Shown: positions 40,652-48,880 of the stretch, piece by piece | How the letters are laid out: every line of letters starts with the position of its first letter | How positions within the stretch are numbered: position 1 is the first letter of the stretch | DNA from: Pseudomonadaceae bacterium | GTDB taxonomy: Bacteria; Pseudomonadota; Alphaproteobacteria; UBA2136; UBA6156 | DNA: 64,000 bases | Assembly: GCA_024236095.1 (NCBI GenBank) | Contig: JACKLD010000012.1 | Location: 372,001 to 436,000, forward strand | Direction of reading: 5' to 3' | Translations under genes and position numbers: made by a program | Notes under the pieces: model-generated | What the model was told of the DNA's origin: nothing | What the model saw: only the letters and a program-made list of their open reading frames with translations | Databases searched by the model: none

Positions 40652-41011
40652 ATGCGCCCCCACAGCTACTGGGATACCCGCGCCGCCCGCACCAACCCCG
40701 CCCAGGGCGACTTGTTCGTCCACCTGTTGAAACAATCCCGCAAACACCTGCAACACGCTTATCCGGCCTCTCTGGCCCATGCCCGCGCCCATACCACCGC
40801 CGTTCTGGCCGGAACCTACCAAGGCCCGCTGCACGGCCTCCACCAACAGGCAGGCCAACTGCTGGAAACAGTCACCGCCCTTCCCGCCAACCTGCGCCCG
40901 TGCATCAGCACCGCGCTGGCGCAAGAGATTGTCAGCAATCCTCTCGCCTACCCCCAAAAAGAGGAGACCGGTTTCCCCACACCAACAACACAATTGGAGT
41001 TGTTCCCATGA
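40652..41011 (+). CDS. Hypothetical protein (119 aa)
   Basis: His- and Gln-rich, helical. AAAGGA 10 bases before the ATG. The stop overlaps the next start (ATGA at 41008), so it is coupled to the following gene. A toxin-antitoxin pair was considered, but neither protein shows a known toxin or antitoxin motif. Confidence 0.55.
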   Translation: MRPHSYWDTRAARTNPAQGDLFVHLLKQSRKHLQHAYPASLAHARAHTTAVLAGTYQGPLHGLHQQAGQLLETVTALPANLRPCISTALAQEIVSNPLAYPQKEETGFPTPTTQLELFP

Positions 41012-41328
41012 AAGACCTCGCCACCCTGCGAGCCGAAATCGCCGAAATCGCCGCCCAGCGCACGGCCCTGCTGGACATGGAACGCGATCCCTCTTCAACG
41101 TGCGAACAGGTCACCCGTGCCCGCCACATGTTCCAACGTATCAAAGAAGAGTCCCCTGTTTACTTTGACCAAATTCTCAAATTTCCTGATGAAATTGCCG
41201 TCTCGCTTTGGAACGAGTTTGTCGAGGCCCTCAAAACCAACCATACCGAGCTACCCAGCGCCCAAACCTACGCCGAAAACGCCCCGCCCCCCACGCTAAT
41301 GGTTGACAACGACAAGTCCTCCCGCTAA
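41008..41328 (+). CDS. Hypothetical helical protein (106 aa)
   Basis: N-terminal coiled coil (DLATLRAEIAEIAAQRTALLDMERD), then a helical region and a disordered acidic/proline tail. GGAG 9 bases before the ATG; ATGA overlap with the gene before. No family recognised. rpsD follows after 107 bp. Confidence 0.55.
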   Translation: MKDLATLRAEIAEIAAQRTALLDMERDPSSTCEQVTRARHMFQRIKEESPVYFDQILKFPDEIAVSLWNEFVEALKTNHTELPSAQTYAENAPPPTLMVDNDKSSR

Positions 41329-41435
41329 AAGCCCCCTTGCAGCCCGCCCATGGCCGCCAAACCTTACGGTTCAGCGGTTCCGATGCCAGCGGCCCAGCCA
41401 TATGCTGCAAGCCATAACCAAAGGGGATACCCACC

Positions 41436-42083
41436 ATGACCAAGGTCAAGACCGTTTTAACACCCAGCCATACCAACCGGACCAAGCCCAAGGGCAAACT
41501 CACCCGCGTGTACGGCGAAAACCTCTGGGGCGCCGACAAGGCCCCCGTCAACAAGCGCAGCACCCGCCCCGGCCAGCACGGCGGCGCCCGCAAGAAGATG
41601 ACCGACTTCGGCATCCAGCTGCGTGAAAAGCAAAAACTGAAGAACTACTACGGAAACGTCGGCGAGCGCCAGTTCCGCAACATCTTTGCCGAAGCCAGCC
41701 GCCGCAAGGGCGATACCTCGGAAAACCTGGTGGGCTTGCTGGAAAGCCGCCTCGATGCCATCGTCTTCCGCCTCAACCTGGCTCCCACCGTGTTTGCCGC
41801 CCGTCAATTGGTCAACCACAAGCACGTGCAGGTCAACGGCCAGTGCGTGAACATCCCCAGCTACCGCTGCAAACCCGGCGACGTGGTGGAAGTGCGTGAA
41901 AAGGCCAAGGCCATGACCGCCGTGGCCGAATCCGTGCAAAAGATGTCCCGCGAAGTGCCGGAATACCTCACCTTCGACCCCGCCGGCCTGAAAGGCACCT
42001 TCGTGCGCATGCCGACGCTGGAAGAAGTGCCCTACGCCGTGCAAATGAACCCCAACCTGGTGGTGGAATTCTACAACCGCTAA
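41436..42083 (+). CDS. rpsD: 30S ribosomal protein S4
   Basis: 215 residues. The S4 RNA-binding domain is [48 protein letters not shown]. The N-terminal part lacks the CxxC zinc-type Cys set. S4 starts 16S rRNA folding and can repress translation in some operons. Here it is a single gene with its own terminator, as in other alphaproteobacteria, rather than in the alpha operon. Confidence 0.96.
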   Translation: MTKVKTVLTPSHTNRTKPKGKLTRVYGENLWGADKAPVNKRSTRPGQHGGARKKMTDFGIQLREKQKLKNYYGNVGERQFRNIFAEASRRKGDTSENLVGLLESRLDAIVFRLNLAPTVFAARQLVNHKHVQVNGQCVNIPSYRCKPGDVVEVREKAKAMTAVAESVQKMSREVPEYLTFDPAGLKGTFVRMPTLEEVPYAVQMNPNLVVEFYNR

Positions 42084-42096
42084 CCGACAAAAACGA

Positions 42097-42125
42097 AGAA
42101 GGCCCCTTCCAAGGGGCCTTTTTTA
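42097..42125 (+). terminator. Terminator after rpsD
   Basis: AAGGCCCCTT CC AAGGGGCCTT then TTTTT, 14 bp after the stop. Confidence 0.92.
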
Positions 42126-42191
42126 TTGGCCGGGTCTCCCCCCAAGCCTCCCGAAGCCCCCAAACTCAAGAAACACCAATGCCAGCCTTTG

Positions 42192-42401
42192 TCATCCCCC
42201 CTGCCGCCGCTGCCACTTCTGCAAGGGCGAATTGGCCGGCTTGGCGCTCAGGTATCCGCCACCGCGCCGCTTGTACTCCTGCACACTCATCTGCGCCTTG
42301 CGCGCACTCCACTGGCCGGGCCTGCCCCCCTTGTCTCCGGCTTTCATTTCGGCCTTCACCTTCTCCCATAATGCAGGATCGTCATGCACCACCTTGGTCA
42401 T
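42192..42401 (-). CDS. Small basic protein, DUF5872-like
   Basis: 69 residues. The pattern WEKVKAEMKAGDKGGRPGQWSARKAQMSVQEYKRRGGGY closely resembles the short DUF5872 domain ('KAGDKGGKPGQWSARKAQL...YKKKGGGY'), found in bacteria and large DNA viruses; its function is unknown. The start ATG overlaps the stop of the L,D-transpeptidase gene (TGATG), so it is translationally coupled. Confidence 0.75.
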   Translation of the reverse strand: MTKVVHDDPALWEKVKAEMKAGDKGGRPGQWSARKAQMSVQEYKRRGGGYLSAKPANSPLQKWQRRQGG

Positions 42402-42916
42402 CAAACCACAACCTCCACCGCATCCCCCAACCCCAGCTCATCCAACACCCCCACCAAATCTTCCGCCTTCAACGCCACACACCCCGCCGTATGCGTTGCC
42501 TCCTCACGCCAGACATGCAGAAACACCGCGCTGCCCATGCCATCCACCGGCGGCTGGTTGTGGCTTAACACCACCACATAATCATAGGCGGCATCCTCGC
42601 GCCACATCACCTCATGACTGGCCCCATACCCCACCGGCACCCATTGGTTATAAAGCGCATCGCCCGCCCCGTCACACCAGCCGTCACGCTCGGTCAGCGG
42701 CGTCCACAGCAGCTTGCCCTTGGGCTTGGCCACCCGGTCAGCCCGATAAAACCCGTACAGCACCTGCCACCGCCCCAGCGGCGTCGCCCCATCTCCCTCA
42801 CGCTTGTCGGAAGCGGGCAACGCCCCGCTGCGCCCAATCAGACAATCCACATCCCGCCCCTGCCACACGGCCTTGGCGTAAGAACCCTCCCCAACACGGA
42901 CACGCAAATCAGGCAC
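42401..42916 (-). CDS. L,D-transpeptidase-like (YkuD/ErfK) protein
   Basis: 171 residues. The catalytic segment is FLHVWREEATHTAGCVALKAEDL, with the His...Gly-Cys of YkuD domains. It lacks a signal peptide or LysM. Other cytoplasmic-looking relatives with LPASDKREGDGATPLGRW (as here) are annotated as L,D-transpeptidase family proteins of unknown substrate. GTG start at 42916, overlapping the secretin stop by 8 bp. Cross-linking meso-DAP to meso-DAP or attaching Lpp-like proteins is the family activity. Confidence 0.82.
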   Translation of the reverse strand: MPDLRVRVGEGSYAKAVWQGRDVDCLIGRSGALPASDKREGDGATPLGRWQVLYGFYRADRVAKPKGKLLWTPLTERDGWCDGAGDALYNQWVPVGYGASHEVMWREDAAYDYVVVLSHNQPPVDGMGSAVFLHVWREEATHTAGCVALKAEDLVGVLDELGLGDAVEVVV

Positions 42917-44666
42917 GGCTCACTTTCAGCAACACCAAAAACTCGGTATCCAGCCCACGGTTCTTGGCCCGCTGGAACACCTCGCCCACACCGGGAATCT
43001 CGCGCAGCATCGGCTCGTAACTGGCATTGACCGTGGTGTTGTTTTCCACCAGCCCGCCAATCGCGTACACGCGGCCAAATTCCAGAATCAGGTCTTGGTC
43101 GATCACGTTGTTGGCCAATTCTGGCACCAAGTTGGTCACCGCGTCCGAGCTCCCCACCGAGGTGCGCACGGTGGTATCACCCGCCTTGCTGGCCACGCTC
43201 AAACGGAAGCGCACCTGCACCTTGCTCTTGCCGATAAACGGCAGCACGCTCACCACCGTCCCACTGTTCTTGAAACGGGCCTTGTCCTGCCGGCTGGCAA
43301 TCACCACATCGCCGGTGCTGGTGGTGTTTTGGTCAACCTCGGTCTCCACATAACCAAGCTGACGGGTGACACTCACCCGCGACATCTGGTTGTTGCGCGC
43401 CACAAGGCTGGGGCTGGAGATAGTGTAGACGTCACCAAGGGTAGAGAGCGACTGCATCACCAGCGAAATGTCGTTGTTGGCGCTGCCAAGGGTGAAGAAG
43501 CCACCGGTCACCGCCCCCGCCGTAATGCGGTCTTGCGCAAAGAATCCCACCTTGTTGAGGTAGGTATTGGTCAGCCCGCGAATGCTGGCCGAGACGTCCG
43601 CCCCACGGTCGCTGGTCTTGTCGCGGATAAGCGCCACGATGCGCGCTTCAACCACCACCTGCCGCTGGGCGCTTTCCTGCACCTGCTCGAGGTAGTTTTC
43701 AATGGCACGATGCGCTTCGGGGCTGCCACGCACGGTAATCAGCCCGGCACTTTCGGTAATCTTGTACCACGGTTTGGCGTTTTCTTCAGGAACTTGGTGG
43801 TCGGTGCTGGCCGGGGTCTCAATCGTCAGGGTATTGGTCTCCACACCGGTGACGCTGGCAAACAGCTGGTCGTCACGGGTCTTGGCGCTCTTTTCGGGCG
43901 GCGGCAGCAGGCCACCGGCCACACTCACCGCACTGTCATCACCGGTCACCAGTTGACCGGTAGTGGTCACGCCGGTGGCTTTCAACGCCACGTTGCCGGG
44001 GGTGGTATCGCCAATTTTCACCAATTCGGTGAGGGTTTCCTTCACTTCACCCCAAAACTGGTCGGAATAATCGGTATCCAGCTCACCGCCGCCGGAGGAA
44101 CTGGTGCCCGCCGCCAACTCGGGCGAAAGCTCGGCACTGCTCTTCAACGTCCCCTTGCGGCCGCCCTGCGCCACTTCCACGATGTAATTCCGCACCGGAT
44201 AGCGGGTGATGTACCACACCCCGTTTACGTAATTGTAGCTGTATCCGGCCTTGGCCAGCACCAAACCGAGCATTTCGGGGAAATCGGCGCCACTGTGCAC
44301 CAGCGTCACCGTGCGCCCGCGAAGCCCTGTGGGGATCACCACGCTTTCACCGGCCGCATTGGCCAATTCCAGCACCACCCCCTCCAAGTCGCGACCGATG
44401 TACGCCACGTCAAACGGAGGCAAATCAGGCTTTTTCAGTTTCACATCATCCTTCACCCGCACGCTGCTGCCCTGCTGCACACGCTGCATATGGAACACCC
44501 CTTCCCGCAGCGCACTGGCGGGCTTGATGGTGTTGCGCGCGTCTTCAATCTCTTGCTCGGTGGGCGCCCGCACTTCGTCTTGATAGTACTCGCTGCATCC
44601 GCCCAGCGCCACCAGCGCGGCAAGGCTCAGGTTCAACAGGCTGCGGCGGAAGAAGGTGGTCGTCAT
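42909..44666 (-). CDS. Outer-membrane secretin lipoprotein (PilN/type IVb-like)
   Basis: 585 residues. Lipobox LVALGGC at about residues 18-24 after a basic start, so it is a lipoprotein. The secretin core is in the C-terminal third (VVVEARIVALIRDKTSDRGADVSA ... VYTISSPSLVARNNQMSRVSVTRQLGYVE ... YAIGGLVENNTTVNASYEPMLREIPGVGEVFQRA). N-terminal secretin domains lie about 70-150. It most resembles PilN/BfpB secretins of type IVb pili. No pilus ATPase, platform or pilin gene is in this window. Start ATG 44666 chosen for the signal peptide; a TTG/ATG further up also fits. Confidence 0.85.
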   Translation of the reverse strand: MTTTFFRRSLLNLSLAALVALGGCSEYYQDEVRAPTEQEIEDARNTIKPASALREGVFHMQRVQQGSSVRVKDDVKLKKPDLPPFDVAYIGRDLEGVVLELANAAGESVVIPTGLRGRTVTLVHSGADFPEMLGLVLAKAGYSYNYVNGVWYITRYPVRNYIVEVAQGGRKGTLKSSAELSPELAAGTSSSGGGELDTDYSDQFWGEVKETLTELVKIGDTTPGNVALKATGVTTTGQLVTGDDSAVSVAGGLLPPPEKSAKTRDDQLFASVTGVETNTLTIETPASTDHQVPEENAKPWYKITESAGLITVRGSPEAHRAIENYLEQVQESAQRQVVVEARIVALIRDKTSDRGADVSASIRGLTNTYLNKVGFFAQDRITAGAVTGGFFTLGSANNDISLVMQSLSTLGDVYTISSPSLVARNNQMSRVSVTRQLGYVETEVDQNTTSTGDVVIASRQDKARFKNSGTVVSVLPFIGKSKVQVRFRLSVASKAGDTTVRTSVGSSDAVTNLVPELANNVIDQDLILEFGRVYAIGGLVENNTTVNASYEPMLREIPGVGEVFQRAKNRGLDTEFLVLLKVSRA

Positions 44667-44680
44667 GTGCGTCATTCCCA

Positions 44681-45223
44681 TCAATACGTGTCCGTAATCA
44701 AAATCACCCGCGCCTGCTCATAGGCGGTCATGAACAGATGCACACCGGTCATGTTGCGCACCTTTTCGGTCAACAGCGCCACAAACTGCTCAAACCCGGC
44801 TTCGGCGGTCAGGTTCACCCGCTCGTCGGCAATCGCCATGTTTTCGGGCTTCAGGCGCCATTTCACCGTCCACGGGCCGGTATAGTCCGCCGCCTGCCCC
44901 ACAATCTCGTTCACCACCTCGCGCAAACTGCTATCTTCCACGTCAATCACCAGCTTCACATGGCCCAACGCCACGTTTTCCGGCTTGCCACCGGGGTGGA
45001 ATTGCTTGTCCGGGTCACTGAACACCGCCACCTCGTACGCCTCGGCCGCAGGCGCGTCTTCCACACCAGTGCCTGCCGCCATGGCCTTGAACTGCTCCTG
45101 CGCCTGCTTGAACGCCGCCTCCGCCTCGGCATCACTGGGCGCCACCACCGCCTCCCCCCATGCGGGCGCACACAGCAAAGCCGCTACCAGCAGGGCATAC
45201 GGGCTGAAACGTGCATAAATCAT
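44681..45223 (-). CDS. Periplasmic partner of the secretin
   Basis: 180 residues. Signal peptide (YARFSPYALLVAALLCAPAWGEA). The C-terminal part (GPWTVKWRLKPENMAIADERVNLTAEAGFEQFVALLTEKVRNMTGVHLFMTAYEQARVILIT) has the alpha/beta pattern of the TcpQ/PilL-type domains that bind secretins. The stop lies 14 bp before the secretin start, so the two form an operon. Name not assigned because the match is only by pattern. Confidence 0.7.
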   Translation of the reverse strand: MIYARFSPYALLVAALLCAPAWGEAVVAPSDAEAEAAFKQAQEQFKAMAAGTGVEDAPAAEAYEVAVFSDPDKQFHPGGKPENVALGHVKLVIDVEDSSLREVVNEIVGQAADYTGPWTVKWRLKPENMAIADERVNLTAEAGFEQFVALLTEKVRNMTGVHLFMTAYEQARVILITDTY

Positions 45224-45328
45224 GGCCACACTTTCGCATATCCCGAGACAATACGGCAGCTTGCACGGGTACTTCCAGCCACCCCCTGTGGCTTGAACAA
45301 CAACCCCGCCTCGGCTACCATCCGCCCC

Positions 45329-46834
45329 ATGAGCAAATCCCCCGCATCCCCCACCACGCCGCTGGCCGTGGTCATCCTCGCCGCCGGCAAAGGCACCCGC
45401 ATGAAGTCCGAACTTCCCAAAGTGCTGCACCCGCTGGCAGGCAAACCGATGCTCTGGCACGTCCTTACCGCCGTGCAAGCCCTTTCGCCCGCACAAACCG
45501 TGGTGGTCACCGGTCACCATGCCGAGGAGGTCGAGACCGCCGTCACGCCGGATTTCCCCACTCTCACCTTCGTCCGCCAACAGCAGCAAAACGGCACCGG
45601 ACACGCCGTGCAACAGGGCGAGGCACCGCTGGCCAATTTCAGCGGCACCGTGCTCATCGTCTGCGGCGATGTCCCGCTGATGCGCACCGAGGCCCTCGCA
45701 GCCTTCATCAAAGCCCACCAGCAGGCGGGCAACCAGGTCAGCGTGGCCAGCACCACCGTCACCGATCCCTTCGGCCTCGGCCGCATTCTGCGGGATGACA
45801 GCTACAAGCTCGTCACCATCCGCGAACAGAAGGACTGCTCCGAAACCGAGGCCAACGTCAGCGAAGTCAACACCGGCATCTACGCGGTGGAGGCCGAGCA
45901 CCTCTTCTCGCTGCTGGCGCAAGTCACCACCAACAACAGCCAGGGCGAATACTACCTCACCGATATCGTCCCCCTCGGCCTCGCCGCAGGCCTCAAGGTC
46001 GACGCCCTGCCCATCCCCCAACCGGCCGAAGAACTGGCAGGGGTGAATACGCCTGAACAACTTGCCGAGGCCGAGAGAATCTATACGTCCAAAAGCCCCG
46101 CCAACATCGCCTTCGGCCTGTTCGAGACCAAGGGTTTGGTTCCCGCCATCAGCCAACTCCTCACCACCGCCACCTCTCCGGTCGAGGCCCTCAACGCACT
46201 CTCCGCGCTGGTCAAGTCCCTTGTCGAAGGCAAAGGCCAAACCATCAAAGGCACGGTGGAAAAAGGCGCCATCCTCCACGGCGATATCCACCTCGGCGAA
46301 GGCAGCACCATCCACAGCGGCGCGGTCGTGGAAGGCCCCGTCTACATCGGCAACAACGTCACCATCCGCCCCCACGCGAATGTCCGCCACGGCACCTACC
46401 TGTGCGACAACTGCGTGGTCGGCCACAGCGCCGACATCAAAAATGCCCTCTGCCTCAACGGCAGCAAAATCCAAGACGGTACCTACGCGGGCGATAGCAT
46501 CATCGGCCACAAAGGCCGCGTCGGCAGCGGCGTTATCCTTGCCAACCGCAAATTCAACCAGTCAGCCATCCGCGTGGATTGGGGCGAAGGCCCCCAAGAC
46601 AGCGCCCGCGATTTCCTCGGCACTTTTTTGGGCGACCAAGCCCGCCTCGGCGCCAACGTCATTGCCAGCCCCGGCACCGTCGTCGGCCCCCACACATGGG
46701 TCGGCAGCGGCGCCGTTATTAAGGGCTACCTCCCCCCCGACCAACTCATCACCGTCAAACAAGAGCTGGAAACAAAGCCCAAAGACCGCATCGACCTGAA
46801 AGCCGGCCAAGCCATCACCTACGACATCGACTAA
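45329..46834 (+). CDS. GlmU-like UDP-GlcNAc pyrophosphorylase with atypical beta-helix
   Basis: 501 residues. The N-terminal pyrophosphorylase domain is canonical for GlmU: VILAAGKGTRMKSELPKVLHPLAGKPM, QQNGTGHAVQ, CGDVPLMR, and NVSEVNTGIYAVEAEHLF. The C-terminal hexapeptide beta-helix (about 310-480) is not: GlmU's NYDGxNKxxT acetyltransferase loop reads NRKFNQS here, after a 50-residue linker of extra helix. UTP-dependent uridylylation is likely; GlcN-1-P acetylation is doubtful. It is followed 16 bp later by glmS, so it belongs to UDP-GlcNAc synthesis. Confidence 0.85.
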   Translation: MSKSPASPTTPLAVVILAAGKGTRMKSELPKVLHPLAGKPMLWHVLTAVQALSPAQTVVVTGHHAEEVETAVTPDFPTLTFVRQQQQNGTGHAVQQGEAPLANFSGTVLIVCGDVPLMRTEALAAFIKAHQQAGNQVSVASTTVTDPFGLGRILRDDSYKLVTIREQKDCSETEANVSEVNTGIYAVEAEHLFSLLAQVTTNNSQGEYYLTDIVPLGLAAGLKVDALPIPQPAEELAGVNTPEQLAEAERIYTSKSPANIAFGLFETKGLVPAISQLLTTATSPVEALNALSALVKSLVEGKGQTIKGTVEKGAILHGDIHLGEGSTIHSGAVVEGPVYIGNNVTIRPHANVRHGTYLCDNCVVGHSADIKNALCLNGSKIQDGTYAGDSIIGHKGRVGSGVILANRKFNQSAIRVDWGEGPQDSARDFLGTFLGDQARLGANVIASPGTVVGPHTWVGSGAVIKGYLPPDQLITVKQELETKPKDRIDLKAGQAITYDID

Positions 46835-46849
46835 AGGGAGAGCGTATCC

Positions 46850-48688
46850 ATGTGCGGCATCGTCGCCCTCACCGGCCACCCGGATGCGGTGGAGAAAGTC
46901 CTCACCGGCCTTTCCCGGCTGGAATATCGCGGCTACGACAGCGCCGGCATCGCCGCCCAAGATGCGGCGGGCCACATCACCGTCCGCAAAGCAGTGGGCA
47001 AACTGCAAGCCCTCCGCGATACCCTCGCGGATACCCCCCTCGACCATTCGAACATCGAACACTCGACCATTCGAACCACCATCGGCCACACCCGTTGGGC
47101 CACCCACGGCACCCCCACCACCGCCAACGCCCACCCGCACCAAGGCCGCCTCGGCGGCCCGCAAGTCACCGTGGTGCACAACGGAATCATCGAGAATTAC
47201 AAACACCTGCGCGAACAACTTGAAGCACAAGGCGCCACCTTCCACAGCGCCACCGATACCGAGGTCATCCCCTTTATCCTCAGCCAACAACTGGTCACGC
47301 ACACCCCGCTGGAGGCCATCCGCCACGCCGCCCACACCTTCCACGGCAACTACGCCATCGCCGCCTTGGTTGAAGGCATGCCCGACACCGTTCTCGCCAC
47401 CCGCAAAGGCGCCCCCTTGTGCCTCGGACTTGGCGAGGGCTGGTACGCGGTGGCCTCCGACCCTCTGGCGCTGGCAGGGCTCACCACCCGCTTCATCTTT
47501 CTGGAAGACGGCGACTGCGCGCTGCTCACCCCCACCGCCTTCACCCTGCACAACGGCGAGGGCCAACCCGTCACCCGCCCCGTACAGGTGCTAGACTTGG
47601 ACGACGACCTCTCCGGCAAACAAGGCTTCCGCCACTTCATGCTAAAGGAAATCCACGAGCAGCCCGCCGTCGTCGCCAAACTGATTGAAACCTACACCAC
47701 ACCGGATGGAACCCTTGCCCTGCCGTTCAACCTTTCCAACGTCACCGGCATCAACATCGTCGCCTGCGGCACCGCCTCCTACGCGGGCGCCATCGGCAAA
47801 TACCTGCTGGAAGAGCATGTGGGCGTTCCCGTCAATGTGGATATCGCCAGCGAGTTCCGCTACCGCAACCCGCCGCTGGCCGAGGGCGGCCTGTTCATCG
47901 CCGTCTCGCAAAGCGGAGAAACCGCCGACACCCTTGCCGCACTGGAACACGCCAAAGCCCATGGCCAAACCTGCCTGGTGCTTACCAACGCCCCCAACAG
48001 CAGCATGGCCCGCGCCGCCCACCACGTGCTGCCGCTGCTGGCGGGGCGCGAAATCGCCGTGGCCAGCACCAAAGCCTTCACCGCCATGGTGCTGGCGTTC
48101 ACCTTACTGGCATTGGAACTCGGCACAGATGCCCCCGCCCCCCACCTCGCCGAACTGCGCAAGCTCCCGCAACTGCTCAACAATCAGCTGGCCGCCCTCA
48201 AACCGATAAAAAACCTCGCCGACACCGTCACCGATGCCCACAGCATGCTGTTCCTCGGACGCGGCGTGCTCGCCCCGCTGGCGTATGAAGGCGCGCTGAA
48301 AATGAAAGAAATCAGCTACATCCACGCCGAAGGCTACGCCAGCGGCGAAATGAAGCACGGCCCCATCGCGCTGGTGGATGCCACGCTGCCGGTGGTCAAC
48401 CTCGCCACCGGCGCCGACGGCCTGTTCGAGAAAACCCTCTCCAATCTCCGCGAGGTCGAGGCCCGCCACGGCCGCGTCATCCTCATCACCGACACCGCCG
48501 GCGCCGCCCAACTGGACGACGCCACCAAACGCGGCCTCACCCTCATCACCGTGCCGGATGCGCCCAAACTGCTCACCCCGATCCTCTTCACACTGCCGCT
48601 GCAACTGCTGGCCTACTTCACCGCCACCGCCAAGGGGACCGACGTCGACCAACCCCGCAACCTCGCCAAATCCGTCACCGTCGAATAA
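46850..48688 (+). CDS. glmS: Glutamine-fructose-6-phosphate aminotransferase GlmS
   Basis: 612 residues. Glutaminase domain with Cys2 (MCGIVALTG), RLEYRGYDSAG, GHTRWATHG and HNGIIENY; two SIS isomerase domains with CGTASYAGAIGKYLLEE, ISQSGETADT-like AVSQSGETADTLAAL and the C-terminal KSVTVE. It makes glucosamine-6-phosphate for peptidoglycan and LPS. An extra DHSNIEHSTIRTT at about residues 65-77, just before IGHTRWATHG, is encoded by a dispersed repeat (47041-47078) and adds residues to a loop next to the glutamine site. Confidence 0.96.
   Translation: MCGIVALTGHPDAVEKVLTGLSRLEYRGYDSAGIAAQDAAGHITVRKAVGKLQALRDTLADTPLDHSNIEHSTIRTTIGHTRWATHGTPTTANAHPHQGRLGGPQVTVVHNGIIENYKHLREQLEAQGATFHSATDTEVIPFILSQQLVTHTPLEAIRHAAHTFHGNYAIAALVEGMPDTVLATRKGAPLCLGLGEGWYAVASDPLALAGLTTRFIFLEDGDCALLTPTAFTLHNGEGQPVTRPVQVLDLDDDLSGKQGFRHFMLKEIHEQPAVVAKLIETYTTPDGTLALPFNLSNVTGINIVACGTASYAGAIGKYLLEEHVGVPVNVDIASEFRYRNPPLAEGGLFIAVSQSGETADTLAALEHAKAHGQTCLVLTNAPNSSMARAAHHVLPLLAGREIAVASTKAFTAMVLAFTLLALELGTDAPAPHLAELRKLPQLLNNQLAALKPIKNLADTVTDAHSMLFLGRGVLAPLAYEGALKMKEISYIHAEGYASGEMKHGPIALVDATLPVVNLATGADGLFEKTLSNLREVEARHGRVILITDTAGAAQLDDATKRGLTLITVPDAPKLLTPILFTLPLQLLAYFTATAKGTDVDQPRNLAKSVTVE
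47041..47078 (+). repeat. TCGAACAT-type repeat inside glmS
   Basis: Imperfect copies of ATTCGAACATCGAACA followed by ACTCGACCATTCGAAC, translated as DHSNIEHSTIRT. It matches the intergenic units near 2045, 48850 and 53035. Confidence 0.8.
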
Positions 48689-48699
48689 CTCCTAAAACA

Positions 48700-48878
48700 C
48701 GGCCCGCAGGGCCGTCATGCCCGCGCAGGCGGGTATCCACGTTATACGTCAGGCTGAAAGCCTTCCCTTGTCATCCCGTTGAAGAACGGGATCCACGAAC
48801 AACCTACAAACCCACGCCGCAGGCGTTCCATCTTTCGAACTTCGACCATACCAACATCAAACACTCGAACATCTATTT
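48700..48878. repeat. Composite dispersed repeat between glmS and the Hom-like gene
   Basis: Units in order: GGGCCGTCATGCCCGCGCAG with GGCGGGTATCCACG, CATCCCGTTGAAGAACGGGA, ACGCCGCAGGCGT, and a TCGAACAT-type tail that ends at the stop of the minus-strand gene. Confidence 0.8.
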
Positions 48879-48880
48879 AC

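Noticed and set aside
40652..41328. Coupled small genes as a toxin-antitoxin pair
   Set aside because: ATGA overlap and size fit, but neither product shows a toxin fold or a DNA-binding antitoxin motif.
44738..45328. Long N-terminal extension of the glmU-like frame and the matching extension of the periplasmic gene to 46510
   Set aside because: Each runs antisense through the neighbouring gene; the GlmU start motif and the signal peptide define the real starts at 45329 and 45223.
47041..47078. TCGAACAT tandem units as a CRISPR-like array
   Set aside because: Units are short, adjacent and without unique spacers, and no cas genes occur in the window.
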